64,000 nucleotides of DNA from Promicromonospora sukumoe 327MFSha3.1 (GCF_000385135.1 NZ_ARQM01000010.1:1240001-1304000), one strand, 5' to 3'. Numbered from the stretch's first letter, positions 16,476 through 26,778 are shown. Numbers and translations: made by a program. Notes: a model not told the origin generated them from the sequence alone.

Positions 16476-17837
16476 ATGGACCGCAGGATCTTCGGTCTCG
16501 AGACCGAGTACGGCGTCACGTGCGCGGCCGACGACGGGCGTGGCCTGTCGGCCGACGAGGTCGCCCGCTACCTGTTCCGGAAGGTGGTGGCGTGGGGCCG
16601 TTCCTCGAACGTGTTCCTGAGGAACGGCTCCCGCCTCTACCTCGACGTCGGCTCGCACCCCGAGTACGCGACGGCGGAGTGCGACGACGTGCGGCAGCTC
16701 GTCTCGTACGACCGGGGCGGCGAACGCATCCTGGAGGGCCTCGTGGCCGACGCGCAGCAGCGTCTGGAGCACGAGGACCTGCCGGGACGCATCCACCTGT
16801 TCAAGAACAACACCGACTCGGCGGGCAACTCCTACGGCTGCCACGAGAACTACCTGGTGCGGCGGTCGGGCGACTTCTCGCGGCTGTCCGACGTGCTGGT
16901 GCCCTTCCTGATCACCCGCCAGATCCTGGTCGGGGCGGGCAAGGTGCTCTCGACGCCGCGCGGTGCGGTGTTCTGCCTCTCGCAGCGCGCCGACCACATC
17001 TGGGAGGCCGTCTCCAGCGCCACCACCCGGTCCCGGCCGATCATCAACACGCGCGACGAGCCGCACGCGGACGCGGAGCTGTACCGCAGGCTGCACGTCA
17101 TCGTGGGCGACTCGTCGATGGCGGAGCCCACCACGATGCTCAAGGTCGGCACCACCGACCTGGTGCTCCGCCTGGTCGAGGCGGGCGTCCCGATGCGGGA
17201 CCTCACCCTGGAGAACCCGATCCGGGCCATCCGGGAGATCAGCCACGACCGCACGGGCAAGCACGCCGTGACGCTGGCCAACGGCCGGACCATGACGGCG
17301 ATCGAGATCCAGTCGGAGTACTACGAGCGCGCCCGCGAGCTCGTGGAGGCCAACCTCGAGGTCACCCCGGTGGTCAAGCAGGTGCTCGACCTGTGGGAGC
17401 GCGGGCTGCGCGCCCTGCAGGCGGAGAACCTGTCCCTCGTGGACCGGGAGCTGGACTGGGTCATCAAGCTCAAGCTGATCAAGCGCTACCAGGAGAAGCA
17501 CGACCTGGGGCTCGACGATCCCCGGATCGCCCGGCTCGACCTGGCCTACCACGACATCTCCCGCACGGAGGGCCTGTACAACCTGCTCGCCGCCCGCGGG
17601 ATGGTGGAACGGGTCACCACGGACCTGGAGGTCTTCGAGTCGACGGCGCTGCCGCCGCAGACCACCCGGGCCAAGCTGCGCGGAGACTTCGTGCGGGCGG
17701 CACAGGAGGCGCGGCGGGACTACACGGTCGACTGGGTGCACCTCAAGCTGAACGACCAGGCGCAGCGCACCGTGCTGTGCAAGGACCCGTTCAAGAGCGT
17801 GGACGACCGCGTGGAGCGCCTCATCGAGAGCATGTGA
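16476..17837 (+). CDS. pafA: Pup-protein ligase PafA
   Basis: A 453-residue ligase that joins the C-terminal Glu of deamidated Pup to substrate lysines through a gamma-glutamyl phosphate intermediate made from [12 protein letters not shown] (6-14) starts the glutamine-synthetase-like fold, and D57 in [13 protein letters not shown] is the expected catalytic base. It lacks the Dop loop that dop carries, which distinguishes the two paralogues. The ATG at 16476 has GGGAGGGG five bases upstream. It follows prcA by 30 bp, so it is probably part of the pup-prcBA operon, which ends at the stem-loop at 17897. Confidence 0.97.
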   Translation: MDRRIFGLETEYGVTCAADDGRGLSADEVARYLFRKVVAWGRSSNVFLRNGSRLYLDVGSHPEYATAECDDVRQLVSYDRGGERILEGLVADAQQRLEHEDLPGRIHLFKNNTDSAGNSYGCHENYLVRRSGDFSRLSDVLVPFLITRQILVGAGKVLSTPRGAVFCLSQRADHIWEAVSSATTRSRPIINTRDEPHADAELYRRLHVIVGDSSMAEPTTMLKVGTTDLVLRLVEAGVPMRDLTLENPIRAIREISHDRTGKHAVTLANGRTMTAIEIQSEYYERARELVEANLEVTPVVKQVLDLWERGLRALQAENLSLVDRELDWVIKLKLIKRYQEKHDLGLDDPRIARLDLAYHDISRTEGLYNLLAARGMVERVTTDLEVFESTALPPQTTRAKLRGDFVRAAQEARRDYTVDWVHLKLNDQAQRTVLCKDPFKSVDDRVERLIESM

Positions 17838-17896
17838 GCGCCGTGCGCAGACGGCCCGGGAGCAGATGACCCGAGCTGTGCGCGGCACGTGACGAT

Positions 17897-17930
17897 GCCC
17901 CGGGAACCGGCTACGGCCTGTTCCCGGGGC
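17897..17930 (+). terminator. stem-loop after pafA
   Basis: GCCCCGGGAAC (17897-17907) pairs perfectly with GTTCCCGGGGC (17920-17930), closing the proteasome operon. Confidence 0.7.
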
Positions 17931-17989
17931 ACCGTCGTTCCCGGACCGCCGTTCCGGCTCCGTCGTCACGGCATGGGAGACTTACGCGC

Positions 17990-18934
17990 GTGAGTTCCTG
18001 GGTACGCGTCCTCGTCGGCGGTCTGGCGGCAGCCGCGGTGACCGTGACCACCGCGTGCACGCCGGCCTCGCTGCCGGTCGAGGTGGGCCCGGCCCCGACG
18101 TCCTCGGTGTCGCAGGCGCCGCTGCAGGTCACGGGCGGCAGCGACGCCCCGCCGACGCTCGAGTACGAGAAGCCGTTCGAGGTGGTGCAGCCCGGCTCGC
18201 GCATGGTCTGGCCCGGCACCGGCGACGTGCTGGAGCGGGACGACCCGGTGCTCCTGAACCTGTACGCGCAGGACGGCCGCGACGGCACCGAGCTGCAGAA
18301 CACGTTCCGCACCGCGCCCGCGGCGTACACGATGACCGAGAACTCGCTCGGCAACCACCTGTTCGCGGCGCTCGAGGGCCGCCGCGTCGGCACCCGCCTG
18401 GCGCTCATGGAGGAGCAGGACGGCGTCCCTGTGCTGCTGGTCGTCGACGTGCTGCCCGCCCGGGCGTCCGGCACGGAGGGCGTGCCGCCGGGCAAGGAGC
18501 TGCCGCAGGTGCGCCTGGACGACCTGGGCGCCCCGACCGTGCGCATCCCGCGCGGCGTCGAACCGCCGACCGACCTCGTGGTGCACCCGCTGCTGCGCGG
18601 CTCCGGGCCGCAGGTGCGGGCCGGCCAGATCCTCACCGTGGAGTTCACCGCCGTCCGCTGGAGCGACGGCGAGGTGGTCGACACCACGTGGACCGAGGAC
18701 ACCCCGCCCCAGTCCGCCGAGATCGGCATCGGCCGGCTCGTGGACGGCTGGGACCAGGGGCTCCTGGAGCAGACCGTCGGGTCCCAGGTGATGCTCGTCG
18801 TCCCGCCGGGGAGCGGGTACGCCAACACCAGCAGCAGCCTCGCCGGCGAGACGGTGGTGTACGTCGTCGACATCCTCGACGCGCACCAGGCCCTCGCCGA
18901 GGACGAGGAAGCACCGAAGAAGAAGGAGGGCTGA
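17990..18934 (+). CDS. FKBP-type peptidyl-prolyl isomerase, probable lipoprotein
   Basis: A 314-residue protein with a signal peptide and a weak lipobox ending at Cys23 (VTTAC). The C-terminal FKBP domain runs from about residue 205, with [21 protein letters not shown] and [13 protein letters not shown] second, degenerate FKBP-like half occupies residues 55-155. It should assist folding of exported proteins at the membrane surface. FKBP genes next to pafA are seen in actinobacteria. The stop overlaps the hisF ATG by one base with AGGAGGG inside the FKBP gene, an unusual coupling of an envelope chaperone to a histidine gene. Confidence 0.87.
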   Translation: MSSWVRVLVGGLAAAAVTVTTACTPASLPVEVGPAPTSSVSQAPLQVTGGSDAPPTLEYEKPFEVVQPGSRMVWPGTGDVLERDDPVLLNLYAQDGRDGTELQNTFRTAPAAYTMTENSLGNHLFAALEGRRVGTRLALMEEQDGVPVLLVVDVLPARASGTEGVPPGKELPQVRLDDLGAPTVRIPRGVEPPTDLVVHPLLRGSGPQVRAGQILTVEFTAVRWSDGEVVDTTWTEDTPPQSAEIGIGRLVDGWDQGLLEQTVGSQVMLVVPPGSGYANTSSSLAGETVVYVVDILDAHQALAEDEEAPKKKEG

Positions 18935-19704
18935 TGTCCGTCGCGATCCGAGTGATCCCGTGCCTGGACGTCGACGCGGGCCGAGTGGTCAAGGGCGTCA
19001 ACTTCGCCGACCTGCGGGACGCCGGCGACCCCGTCGAGCTCGCCGGCCGGTACGACGCCGAGGGCGCCGACGAGCTCACGTTCCTGGACGTGTCGGCCTC
19101 GTCGGGCGACCGCGAGACCATGGTCGACGTCGTGCGCCGCACCGCCGAGCAGGTCTTCGTGCCGCTCACGGTGGGCGGCGGCGTCCGCTCCACGGACGAC
19201 GTCGACCGGCTGCTGCGCGCGGGCGCCGACAAGGTGGGCGTGAACACGGCCGCCATCGCGCGCCCGGAGCTGATCGCCGAGATCGCGCAGCGCTTCGGCT
19301 CGCAGGTGCTGACCCTGAGCGTCGACGCGCGTCGCGTCACCGGCGACGTCACCACCCCCTCGGGCTACGAGGTCACCACGCACGGCGGCCGCCGCGGCAC
19401 CGGGATCGACGCCGTGGAGTGGGCCGAGACGGCCGCCCGGCTCGGCGCCGGCGAGATCCTGCTGAACTCGATGGACGCCGACGGCACCACCGCCGGGTTC
19501 GACCTGGAGATGCTGCACGCCGTGCGCGAGCGCGTGCACGTGCCCCTGGTCGCCTCGGGCGGCGCAGGCACCCCCGAGCACTTCGTCGAGGCCGCCCGGG
19601 CCGGGGCGGACGCCGTCCTGGCCGCGTCGGTCTTCCACTTCGGCAAGCTCACGGTGGGCCAGGTCAAGGACGCGATGCGCGCCGCCGGCCTCGACGTCCG
19701 CTGA
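18934..19704 (+). CDS. hisF: imidazole glycerol phosphate synthase subunit HisF
   Basis: A 256-residue (beta/alpha)8 cyclase that, with HisH, turns PRFAR and ammonia into IGP and [19 protein letters not shown] carries catalytic D12, and LSVDARRV carries the second Asp near residue 131; phosphate-binding loops GGGVRS and ASGGAG are intact. HisF is normally next to hisA/hisI; here it follows the FKBP gene and is separated from hisI by two ABC exporter genes. hisH and hisA are not in the window. Confidence 0.96.
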   Translation: MSVAIRVIPCLDVDAGRVVKGVNFADLRDAGDPVELAGRYDAEGADELTFLDVSASSGDRETMVDVVRRTAEQVFVPLTVGGGVRSTDDVDRLLRAGADKVGVNTAAIARPELIAEIAQRFGSQVLTLSVDARRVTGDVTTPSGYEVTTHGGRRGTGIDAVEWAETAARLGAGEILLNSMDADGTTAGFDLEMLHAVRERVHVPLVASGGAGTPEHFVEAARAGADAVLAASVFHFGKLTVGQVKDAMRAAGLDVR

Positions 19705-19729
19705 GCCGGCCCGCCTCCCCGGGACTTCC

Positions 19730-19760
19730 TTGACCTCGACCTGAGTTGAGGTCATAGCGT
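19730..19760 (+). promoter_or_regulatory. MerR/SoxR-type promoter for the ABC exporter operon
   Basis: TTGACC (19730-19735) and TAGCGT (19755-19760) are separated by 19 bp, the long spacer typical of promoters activated by MerR-family regulators. The spacer carries a dyad with perfect 7-bp outer arms TGACCTC (19731-19737) and GAGGTCA (19748-19754), very like the SoxR box core CCTCAA/TTGAGG. No MerR-family gene is present in the window, so the regulator acts in trans. Confidence 0.75.
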
Positions 19761-19765
19761 CGGTG

Positions 19766-19791
19766 ACGCCGGGGGCTGACGCCCTCGGCGT
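19766..19791 (+). promoter_or_regulatory. hairpin at the predicted 5' end of the exporter mRNA
   Basis: ACGCCGGGGGC (19766-19776) pairs with GCCCTCGGCGT (19781-19791) over an 11-bp stem with one G-U pair and a TGAC loop. It begins at the predicted transcription start, 6-7 nt after the -10 element, and may stabilise the message. Confidence 0.45.
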
Positions 19792-19859
19792 AAATCCGTC
19801 GAATCGATTCCCTCGCCATGAGAAAATTGCGGGGTCCCCCCAGGAAGCGAGGTCTTGCC

Positions 19860-21833
19860 GTGCCCCCAGAAGCCCCGCGACCCACCCCGATGGCCCTTCA
19901 GGGCTCTCGTGTGCGCCGCTCGATCTCTGTCATGTGGCGCGGCATGCGCGCCCACCCCGGCATCTACGTGCTGGCCGTGGGCGCCTCCGGTCTCTTCGGC
20001 GCGCTCACCGTCGCCGTCAGCCGCGCCGTCGGCTGGGCCACCGACTCCGTCGTCGTCCCGGCCATCGGGGGCGACGAGGCCGCCCAGGACCGGGTCTGGA
20101 TCGCCGGCCTCGTGCTCGGTGCCGTCGCCCTCTCGCTCGCCCTGTCCGTCGCCGGCCGCCGCATCTGGGCCGGGTTCGGCTTCGTCGGCATCCAGGCCGA
20201 CCACCGCACCACCCTGACCCGGCAGTACCTGCGGCTGCCCGTCTCCTGGCACCGCTCGCACCCCGCCGGCCAGCTCCTGAACCACACCACGTCCGACACC
20301 GAGGCCGCCACCGGCGTCTTCAACCCGCTGCCGTTCGCGCTCGGCGTCGTGGTCATGATCGGTGTCTCCGTGGCGCTGCTGGTGGCGATCGACCCCTGGC
20401 TGGCGCTCGCGGCCCTCGCGATCATCCCGGTCACGATCGCCGTGAACGCCGTGTACCAGCGGCACATGTCGCCGGCCGTGACCCGGGCGCAGCGTCTGCG
20501 CGGCGACGTGGCGGACGTCGCCCACGAGAGCTTCGAGGCGGCGCTGCTGGTCAAGGCGCTCGGCACCGAGGACCGCGAGGAGAGCCGGTTCGGCGCTCGC
20601 ACGCAGGAGCTGCGTGCCGCGAACGTCCGGGTCGGCATCGTCCGCTCGCTGTTCGACCCCGTGATCCAGACCCTGCCGTCGATCGGCACGCTCCTGGTGC
20701 TCGCCGTCGGCACCTGGCGCATCGCCGCCGGCGCCGTCGAACCGGGCGACCTCGTGACCGCCGCCTACCTGCTCACGATGATGACCGTGCCCGTGCAGGC
20801 GTTCGGCTGGGTGCTCGGCGAGCTGCCCCGCGCCCTGGTCGGCTACGAGCGCATCGCGCAGGTCGCCGACGCGACCGGCGCCCTCGAGCACGGCGACGCC
20901 CGCCTGCCGCGGGACGCCGGCCGCACCGGCATGTCCGTGCGCCTGACCGACGTCGGCGTCGACGTCCCCGCGATCAGCGGGGCCCGCGGCCGCTCGATCA
21001 CGCTGCTCGACGGCGTGGACGTCGCGGTCGAGCCGGGTGCCACGGTCGCCGTCGTCGGCACCACCGGGGCCGGCAAGACCACCCTGGTGAGCCTCCTGGC
21101 CCGGCTCTCCGACCCCACGCGCGGGCAGGTGCTGCTCGACGGCGTCGACGCCCGCACCCTCGCCGACGGCGAGATCCCGGCCCAGGTCGCGCTCGTCACC
21201 CAGACCACGTTCATCTTCGAGGACACCGTGCGCGGCAATGTCACGCTCGCCGACCCGGGCACGCCCGGCACGCCGTCCGACGACGAGGTGTGGGACGCCC
21301 TGCGGCTCGCCCGCCTCGACGAGACCGTGCGCGAGATGGCCGGCGGCCTCGACGCGCCGCTGGGCGAGCGCGGCGCCAACCTCTCCGGCGGGCAGCGGCA
21401 GCGCCTCGCCATCGCCCGCGCCCTCGTGCGGGCCCCACGCCTGCTCGTGCTCGACGACGCGACCAGCGCCGTCGACCCCCGCGTGGAGCAGGAGATCCTC
21501 CGCGGCCTGGCCGCCGGGACCGGCGGCGAGACCCCGGCCGAGGGCGCGGCCCCGGCCGCCACCCCCGCCGCCGCCACGCCCGACGCACCCGGCACCACCG
21601 TGATCATGGTCGCCTACCGCATGTCGTCGGTGGCGCTCGCGGACCGCGTCGTCCACGTCGACGGCGGCCGCGTGGTCGACGTCGGCACGCACGACGAGCT
21701 CATGGCGCGCGACCCCGGCTACCGCGAGCTCGCCACGGCGTACGAGGCCGAGACCGAGCGCCGCGAGCAGGAACGGGCCGACGAGGCCGCCGCCGGAACG
21801 CTGGACGACGAGCTGGAAGAGGTGTCCCGATGA
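19860..21833 (+). CDS. ABC exporter half-transporter, subunit with degenerate ATP site
   Basis: A 657-residue type IV ABC exporter half: a six-helix membrane domain (about residues 25-310) then a nucleotide-binding domain. Walker A is GTTGAGKTT and the signature LSGGQRQRLAIARAL is canonical, but the Walker B tail is LDDATS (catalytic Glu replaced by Asp) and the H-loop reads VAYRMS (His replaced by Tyr). An Ala/Pro-rich insertion precedes the H-loop. This is the degenerate partner of a heterodimer. The GTG at 19860 follows GCGAGG with 7 nt spacing; the ATG at 19818 is an alternative. The stop overlaps the next start by 4 bp. Confidence 0.9.
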   Translation: MPPEAPRPTPMALQGSRVRRSISVMWRGMRAHPGIYVLAVGASGLFGALTVAVSRAVGWATDSVVVPAIGGDEAAQDRVWIAGLVLGAVALSLALSVAGRRIWAGFGFVGIQADHRTTLTRQYLRLPVSWHRSHPAGQLLNHTTSDTEAATGVFNPLPFALGVVVMIGVSVALLVAIDPWLALAALAIIPVTIAVNAVYQRHMSPAVTRAQRLRGDVADVAHESFEAALLVKALGTEDREESRFGARTQELRAANVRVGIVRSLFDPVIQTLPSIGTLLVLAVGTWRIAAGAVEPGDLVTAAYLLTMMTVPVQAFGWVLGELPRALVGYERIAQVADATGALEHGDARLPRDAGRTGMSVRLTDVGVDVPAISGARGRSITLLDGVDVAVEPGATVAVVGTTGAGKTTLVSLLARLSDPTRGQVLLDGVDARTLADGEIPAQVALVTQTTFIFEDTVRGNVTLADPGTPGTPSDDEVWDALRLARLDETVREMAGGLDAPLGERGANLSGGQRQRLAIARALVRAPRLLVLDDATSAVDPRVEQEILRGLAAGTGGETPAEGAAPAATPAAATPDAPGTTVIMVAYRMSSVALADRVVHVDGGRVVDVGTHDELMARDPGYRELATAYEAETERREQERADEAAAGTLDDELEEVSR

Positions 21834-23698
21834 CCGCGGTGACGGACGAGCCCGACGTGGCCGACGTGCCCGAGGACCTGCTCGACGCCGACGGCGCGCG
21901 CATCGAGTCGGCCAGCGGCCTGGGCGTCTTCGCGACGCTGCGCCGCGGCATCGAGATCAGCCCCGAGATCACCAGGGGACTCTGGGTCACGCTGCTGCTC
22001 GCGTCGCTCGCGGCCGCCGGGCGCGTCGTGGTGCCGCTCGCGGTGCAGCAGACGATCGACGTGGGCGTGCTCGCCGACGGCGGGCCCGACGTCGGCCAGG
22101 TGGCCCTCCTCGCGTCCCTCGCGGCGGGGGCGCTGGTCCTGGCCGCGCTGTGCGCCGCGCTCGTGAACGTGCGCCTGTTCCGCTCGGCCGAGGCGGGCCT
22201 GGCGACGCTCCGCGTCAAGGCGTTCCGGCACGTGCACGACCTCTCGACGCTCACGCAGAACACCGAGCGCCGCGGCGCCCTGGTCTCGCGCGTGACCAAC
22301 GACGTCGACACGGTCTCCCTGTTCGTGCAGTGGGGCGGCATCATGCTGCTCGTCAGCGTGCTCCAGGTGCTCGTGGCGACGGGCCTCATGCTCGTCTACT
22401 CGCCGATCCTGACGGCCGTGGTCTGGATCGCGTTCATCCCGATGTTCCTCGTGATCCGGTTCGGCCAGAAGTACGTCAACCGCGCGTACACGCTGGTGCG
22501 CGAGCGCGTCGGGGCGATGCTCGGCGCGATCTCCGAGTCCGTCGTGGGCGCCGAGACCGTTCGCGCCTACGGCGTGGCCGAGCGCACGGGGCGGCGCATC
22601 GGCGCCTCCGTCGAGGCGACCCGCACCGCGCAGGCGCGGTCCCAGATCCTGGTCGCGGCGACGTTCTCCTCGGGCGTGCTGATCTCCAACCTGGTGCTGG
22701 CCGTCGTGGTCGTCGTGGGCACGTTCCTCGGCGTGGGCGGCGGGCTGAGCGCGGGCGAGCTCGTGGCCTTCCTGTTCCTGGTGCAGCTCTTCACGGGCCC
22801 GGTGCAGATGGCCACCGAGATCCTCAACGAGCTGCAGAACGCCGTGGCCGGCTGGCGGCGCGTCATCGCCGTCATCGAGACGCCGGTCCAGGTGGCCGAG
22901 AAGCCCGGCGCGGCGACCCAGGAGCGCGGGCCGGCGCACGTCACGCTGCGCGACGTGCGCTTCGCCTACCCGGGCGGCCCCGAGGTGCTGCACGGCGTGA
23001 CGCTGGACCTGCCGCCGCGCACCAAGGTGGCCGTCGTCGGGCAGACCGGATCCGGCAAGACGACCATCGCCAAGCTCGTCACCCGGCTCATGGACCCGAC
23101 GGCAGGCGCCGTCGAGCTGGACGGCACCGACCTGCGGGACCTGAGCTTCGCCTCGCTGCGCGAGCGCGTGGTGCTGGTGCCGCAGGAGGGCTTCCTGTTC
23201 GACGGCACGGTGCTGGACAACGCCGCCTACGGCCTGCGCGCCCCGCTCGAGACCGGCGACCACGAGGCGGACAGCGGGCACCGCGCCGCCGTCGAGCACG
23301 CCTTCACCGAGCTCGGGCTGGCCGACTGGGTCGCCGACCTGCCCGACGGGCTGGACACGGCCGTCGGGCAGCGCGGCGAGGCGCTGTCGGCGGGGGAGCG
23401 GCAGCTCGTCGCGATCGCCCGCGCCTACCTCGCGCAGCCGGACCTGCTGGTGCTCGACGAGGCGACGTCCGCCGTGGACCCCGCCACCGAGGTCCGGATC
23501 GCGCGCGCCCTGGACTCCCTGACCGCCGGCCGCTCCACGATCACCATCGCGCACCGCCTCTCCACCGCCGAGGCCTCCGACCTCGTGGTCGTGGTGGACC
23601 AGGGCCACGTCGCCGAGGTCGGCCCGCACGCCCAGCTGGCCGCCGCGGACGGCATCTACGCCCAGATGCACGCGAGCTGGGTCGCCCAGACCCGCTAG
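21830..23698 (+). CDS. ABC exporter half-transporter, subunit with canonical ATP site residues
   Basis: A 622-residue partner of the upstream gene, with a short acidic N-terminus, six membrane helices and a nucleotide-binding domain. Walker [10 protein letters not shown], Walker [13 protein letters not shown] with the catalytic Glu, and H-loop IAHRLST are intact, but the signature is LSAGERQ rather than LSGGQ. Paired with the upstream LSGGQ, it completes one full ATP site, while the other site is degenerate, as in TM287/288 or BmrCD. Drug or metabolite export is likely. The ATG overlaps the upstream stop (ATGA). Confidence 0.92.
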   Translation: MTAVTDEPDVADVPEDLLDADGARIESASGLGVFATLRRGIEISPEITRGLWVTLLLASLAAAGRVVVPLAVQQTIDVGVLADGGPDVGQVALLASLAAGALVLAALCAALVNVRLFRSAEAGLATLRVKAFRHVHDLSTLTQNTERRGALVSRVTNDVDTVSLFVQWGGIMLLVSVLQVLVATGLMLVYSPILTAVVWIAFIPMFLVIRFGQKYVNRAYTLVRERVGAMLGAISESVVGAETVRAYGVAERTGRRIGASVEATRTAQARSQILVAATFSSGVLISNLVLAVVVVVGTFLGVGGGLSAGELVAFLFLVQLFTGPVQMATEILNELQNAVAGWRRVIAVIETPVQVAEKPGAATQERGPAHVTLRDVRFAYPGGPEVLHGVTLDLPPRTKVAVVGQTGSGKTTIAKLVTRLMDPTAGAVELDGTDLRDLSFASLRERVVLVPQEGFLFDGTVLDNAAYGLRAPLETGDHEADSGHRAAVEHAFTELGLADWVADLPDGLDTAVGQRGEALSAGERQLVAIARAYLAQPDLLVLDEATSAVDPATEVRIARALDSLTAGRSTITIAHRLSTAEASDLVVVVDQGHVAEVGPHAQLAAADGIYAQMHASWVAQTR

Positions 23699-23725
23699 CC
23701 CGGCTCACGTTCCGGTACCGGATCC

Positions 23726-23759
23726 GGGCCGACGGCGGACATCACACCGCCGTCGGCCC
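23726..23759 (+). terminator. stem-loop after the ABC exporter operon
   Basis: GGGCCGACGGCGG (23726-23738) pairs perfectly over 13 bp with CCGCCGTCGGCCC (23747-23759); the loop is 8 nt. Confidence 0.75.
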
Positions 23760-23780
23760 GCGACGTGGCAGGATTCTCAG

Positions 23781-24167
23781 GTGCCCGAAGTTCTCGACCC
23801 CACGCTCTCCGCCCGACTCAAGCGGGACGACGCCGGCCTGGTCGCCGCCGTGATCCAGCAGCACGACACGGGCGAGGTGCTCATGGTCGGCTGGATGGAC
23901 GACGAGGCCCTGCGCCGCACCCTCACCGAGGGCCGCGTGACGTTCTGGTCCCGCAGCCGCCAGGAGTACTGGCGCAAGGGCGACACGTCCGGGCACGCCC
24001 AGTACGTCAAGGCCGCGAGCCTCGACTGCGACGGTGACGCCGTGCTGGTCCAGGTGGACCAGATCGGCGCGGCGTGCCACACCGGCACGCGCACCTGCTT
24101 CGAGGCCGGCGGCGACCTGGGCGCGGCCGTAGGCGCACCCGACCAGCGACACGAGGAGACCCGGTGA
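23781..24167 (+). CDS. hisI: phosphoribosyl-AMP cyclohydrolase HisI
   Basis: A 128-residue zinc enzyme for the third step of histidine synthesis. [13 protein letters not shown] supplies the metal-binding acidic cluster, and [12 protein letters not shown] supplies two of the zinc cysteines; WMDDEAL and WRKGDTSGH are family signatures. The GTG at 23781 follows the exporter terminator directly and has a short AGGA eight bases upstream. The stop overlaps the trpE GTG by 4 bp, the hisI-trpE arrangement known from other actinobacteria. Confidence 0.95.
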   Translation: MPEVLDPTLSARLKRDDAGLVAAVIQQHDTGEVLMVGWMDDEALRRTLTEGRVTFWSRSRQEYWRKGDTSGHAQYVKAASLDCDGDAVLVQVDQIGAACHTGTRTCFEAGGDLGAAVGAPDQRHEETR

Positions 24168-25768
24168 CCCAGCTCGACACCCACGAGGCCCGCACGGCGA
24201 CCGCACCCGCCGACCTGCCGTGGGGTCGCACCTGGCCGAGCCTGCCGGAGTTCCGCGAGATGGCCGCCGACCGCCGGGTGATCCCCGTGGTCCGCCCCCT
24301 GCTGGCCGACGACGCCACGCCCGTCGGCCTCTACCGGACCCTCGCCCAGGGCCGGCCCGGCACGTTCATCCTCGAGTCGGCGGAGTCCGGCGTCTGGGCG
24401 CGCTGGTCGTTCGTCGGCGTCGCGTCCCGCGCCACCCTGACCAGCGACGGCGGCCAGGCCGTGTGGACCGGCGACGTGCCCGTCGGCATCCCGACCACCG
24501 GCGACGTCGTCGACGTGGTCGAGGCGGCGCTCGCGGCGTTGCGCACGCCCGGCGTGGCCAACCTGCCGCCGCTGACCGGTGGCCTGGCGGGCGTGCTCGG
24601 CTGGGACATCGTGCGGCACTGGGAGCCCACGCTCCCCGCCACCGCCCCGGACGAGACGGGCGCCCCCGAGCTCGCGCTGTGCCTGGCCACCGACCTCGCG
24701 GTCGTGGACCACCGGGAGGGCACGGTCTGGCTGGTCGCCAACGCGATCAACGCCGACGCCACCGACGAGCGCGTCGACGAGGCCTACGCCGACGCCGTCG
24801 CCCGGCTGGACGCCATGGAGGCCCGGCTCGCGGCCGGCGGCCCCCGGGTCACGTCCGTCGTCGTCGACGACGCGCCCGAGCCGCAGCTCGAGTTCCGGTC
24901 CACGCGCGAGGAGTTCGAGGACGCCGTGCTCGCGGGCAAGGAGGCGATCCGCGACGGCGAGGTGTTCCAGGTGGTGCTCTCCCAGCGCCTGGACCTGGCC
25001 TGCGCGGCCGACCCGCTGGACGTCTACCGGGCGCTGCGCACCATCAACCCCAGCCCGTACATGTACTACTTCCACCTGGCCAAGCCCGACGGCGGCGAGT
25101 TCGCCGTCGTGGGCTCCAGCCCGGAGACCCTCGTGAAGGTGGACGACGGCCACGTCACCACCTATCCGATCGCCGGCTCCCGGCCGCGTGGCGCCCACCC
25201 CGAGGAGGACGCCGAGCTGGGCGAGGAGCTCCTGGCCGACCCCAAGGAGCGGGCCGAGCACATCATGCTCGTGGACCTGTCCCGGAACGACATGGTCAAG
25301 GTGTGCGAGCCGACCAGCGTCGAGGTGGTCGAGTTCATGAAGGTGCGCCGGTTCAGCCACATCATGCACATGTGCTCCACCGTGGTGGGCCGGCTCCGGG
25401 CGGGCTTCGGCGCGCTGGACGCGCTCAAGGCCACCTTCCCGGCGGGCACGCTCTCGGGGGCGCCCAAGCCCCGGGCCATCGCCCTGATCGACGAGCTGGA
25501 GCCCGCCTCCCGCGGCATCTACGGCGGCGTCTGCGGCTACTTCGACTTCGGCGGCAACATGGACATGGCCATCGCGATCCGCACCGCGTACATCGCGGAC
25601 GGCCGCGCCAGCGTGCAGGCCGGCGGCGGCATCGTGGCCGACTCGGTGCCCGCCCTGGAGTACGCGGAGTCGCGCAACAAGGCGGCCGCCGCCGTGCGGG
25701 CCGTCCAGCTCGCCTCCCGGCTCGCGCCGCTGGGCGCGGCGACGACCCGGACCGGAGGCGGCAAGTGA
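24164..25768 (+). CDS. trpE: anthranilate synthase component I TrpE
   Basis: A 534-residue enzyme that converts chorismate to anthranilate using ammonia from a TrpG partner not in this window. The N-terminal ILESAES segment corresponds to the LLES tryptophan-feedback site. The chorismate-binding domain has [28 protein letters not shown], the [10 protein letters not shown] motif, and [18 protein letters not shown] precedes the GTG, which overlaps the hisI stop (GTGA). The stop overlaps the next gene the same way. Confidence 0.96.
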   Translation: MTQLDTHEARTATAPADLPWGRTWPSLPEFREMAADRRVIPVVRPLLADDATPVGLYRTLAQGRPGTFILESAESGVWARWSFVGVASRATLTSDGGQAVWTGDVPVGIPTTGDVVDVVEAALAALRTPGVANLPPLTGGLAGVLGWDIVRHWEPTLPATAPDETGAPELALCLATDLAVVDHREGTVWLVANAINADATDERVDEAYADAVARLDAMEARLAAGGPRVTSVVVDDAPEPQLEFRSTREEFEDAVLAGKEAIRDGEVFQVVLSQRLDLACAADPLDVYRALRTINPSPYMYYFHLAKPDGGEFAVVGSSPETLVKVDDGHVTTYPIAGSRPRGAHPEEDAELGEELLADPKERAEHIMLVDLSRNDMVKVCEPTSVEVVEFMKVRRFSHIMHMCSTVVGRLRAGFGALDALKATFPAGTLSGAPKPRAIALIDELEPASRGIYGGVCGYFDFGGNMDMAIAIRTAYIADGRASVQAGGGIVADSVPALEYAESRNKAAAAVRAVQLASRLAPLGAATTRTGGGK

Positions 25769-26448
25769 CCCGCACCCGCACCGTCCTCGCGCTGCTCGTG
25801 CTGGGCGCGCTCACCTTCGGCACGGGCTCACCCACCTGGATCACGACGACGGTGGCCACGGCGCTGGAGCCCGAGGTGGCTGTCGCCGCGTCCGGCACCT
25901 CGGCCGCGCCCGGCGTCGGCGCGGGCGCCCTCGTGCTGCTCGCGGCGGGCATCGCGTGCGCGCTGACCGGGCGCGTGGCCCGGTACATCGCCCTCGTGGT
26001 CGCCGCCGCGGCCGGCGTGCTCGTCGTGGCCAGCACGCTCGTCGTCGTCGGCGACCCGGTCCCCGCCGCGACCAACGCGGCGTCCGCCACGAGCGGCGTC
26101 ACCGAGCTGACCTCGCCCGTCGTGCTGACCGCCTGGCCGTGGGCCGCGGTCGCCACGGGCGTGCTCGCCGTCGTCGTCGCGGTCTGGGCCGGCATCGCCG
26201 CCCGGGGCTGGACGGCGACGTCGGCCCGCCACGAGCGGGCGGGGCAGGGCGCGGCGGCCGGTGCGTCCGGGGCCGCGGCCGCCGGGACCGCGGGCGAGCC
26301 GGACGCCGAGGCGCCGGCAGTGGGCACCGCCCCCGCGGGCGAACCGGACAGCGCCGGCAACACCGGTGACGACACCGACGACGACGAGATCGACCCCCAC
26401 GACGCCTGGGACGCGCTGTCCCGGGGCGACGACCCGACGGGCCGCTGA
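25765..26448 (+). CDS. Trp-region conserved membrane protein (TIGR02234 type)
   Basis: A 227-residue membrane protein with four predicted helices (residues 8-24, 50-68, 73-92, 122-145) and a long acidic cytosolic tail. The ending DAWDALSRGDDPTG is the hallmark of the TIGR02234 family found next to trp genes in actinobacteria; a role in tryptophan metabolism or transport is suggested only by position. The GTG overlaps the trpE stop by 4 bp, so it is in the hisI-trpE operon. Confidence 0.88.
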   Translation: MTRTRTVLALLVLGALTFGTGSPTWITTTVATALEPEVAVAASGTSAAPGVGAGALVLLAAGIACALTGRVARYIALVVAAAAGVLVVASTLVVVGDPVPAATNAASATSGVTELTSPVVLTAWPWAAVATGVLAVVVAVWAGIAARGWTATSARHERAGQGAAAGASGAAAAGTAGEPDAEAPAVGTAPAGEPDSAGNTGDDTDDDEIDPHDAWDALSRGDDPTGR

Positions 26449-26509
26449 CCCGGCCGGAAACGGTTAGGCTGGGCGCGTACCGCACGACACGAAAGGCATC
26501 AAACCTGCG

Positions 26510-26770
26510 ATGACCGAGAACAAGCCTGAGATCGCCTACCTCCCGCCGGGCGTCCCGCCGACCAACCACGGCCACACGGTCGCGGCGTGGGTCACGATGG
26601 TCGGGATCACGCTGGGCGTGCTGATCTCCTCGTGGGGTGTCGTGGTGGCCCAGTCCTGGTCGTCGTGGCTGGTCCTGTTCGTGCTCGGCTTCGTCGTGGT
26701 CGGCGCCTCGCTGATCATCGGCCTGGTCCTGCGCAACCTGGGCCTGGGCCAGAAGACGGTCCAGCGGTAA
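26510..26770 (+). CDS. small membrane protein with HGHT motif, 86 aa
   Basis: An 86-residue protein with an N-terminal soluble stretch (PPGVPPTNHGHTVAAW) and two membrane helices (about 26-47 and 53-75). Short HGxTxAAW proteins of this type are common in actinobacterial trp clusters and have no known function. The ribosome binding site is weak. A TAGGCT hexamer at 26465-26470 may be part of a separate promoter. Confidence 0.75.
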   Translation: MTENKPEIAYLPPGVPPTNHGHTVAAWVTMVGITLGVLISSWGVVVAQSWSSWLVLFVLGFVVVGASLIIGLVLRNLGLGQKTVQR

Positions 26771-26778
26771 CCGGTGCC

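Noticed and set aside
19763-23698. A single 1311-codon frame spanning both ABC genes, which could suggest a fused transporter.
   Set aside because: The first part is an out-of-frame shadow of the first ABC gene; only the part after 21830 encodes a transporter. The two genes are separate with an ATGA overlap.
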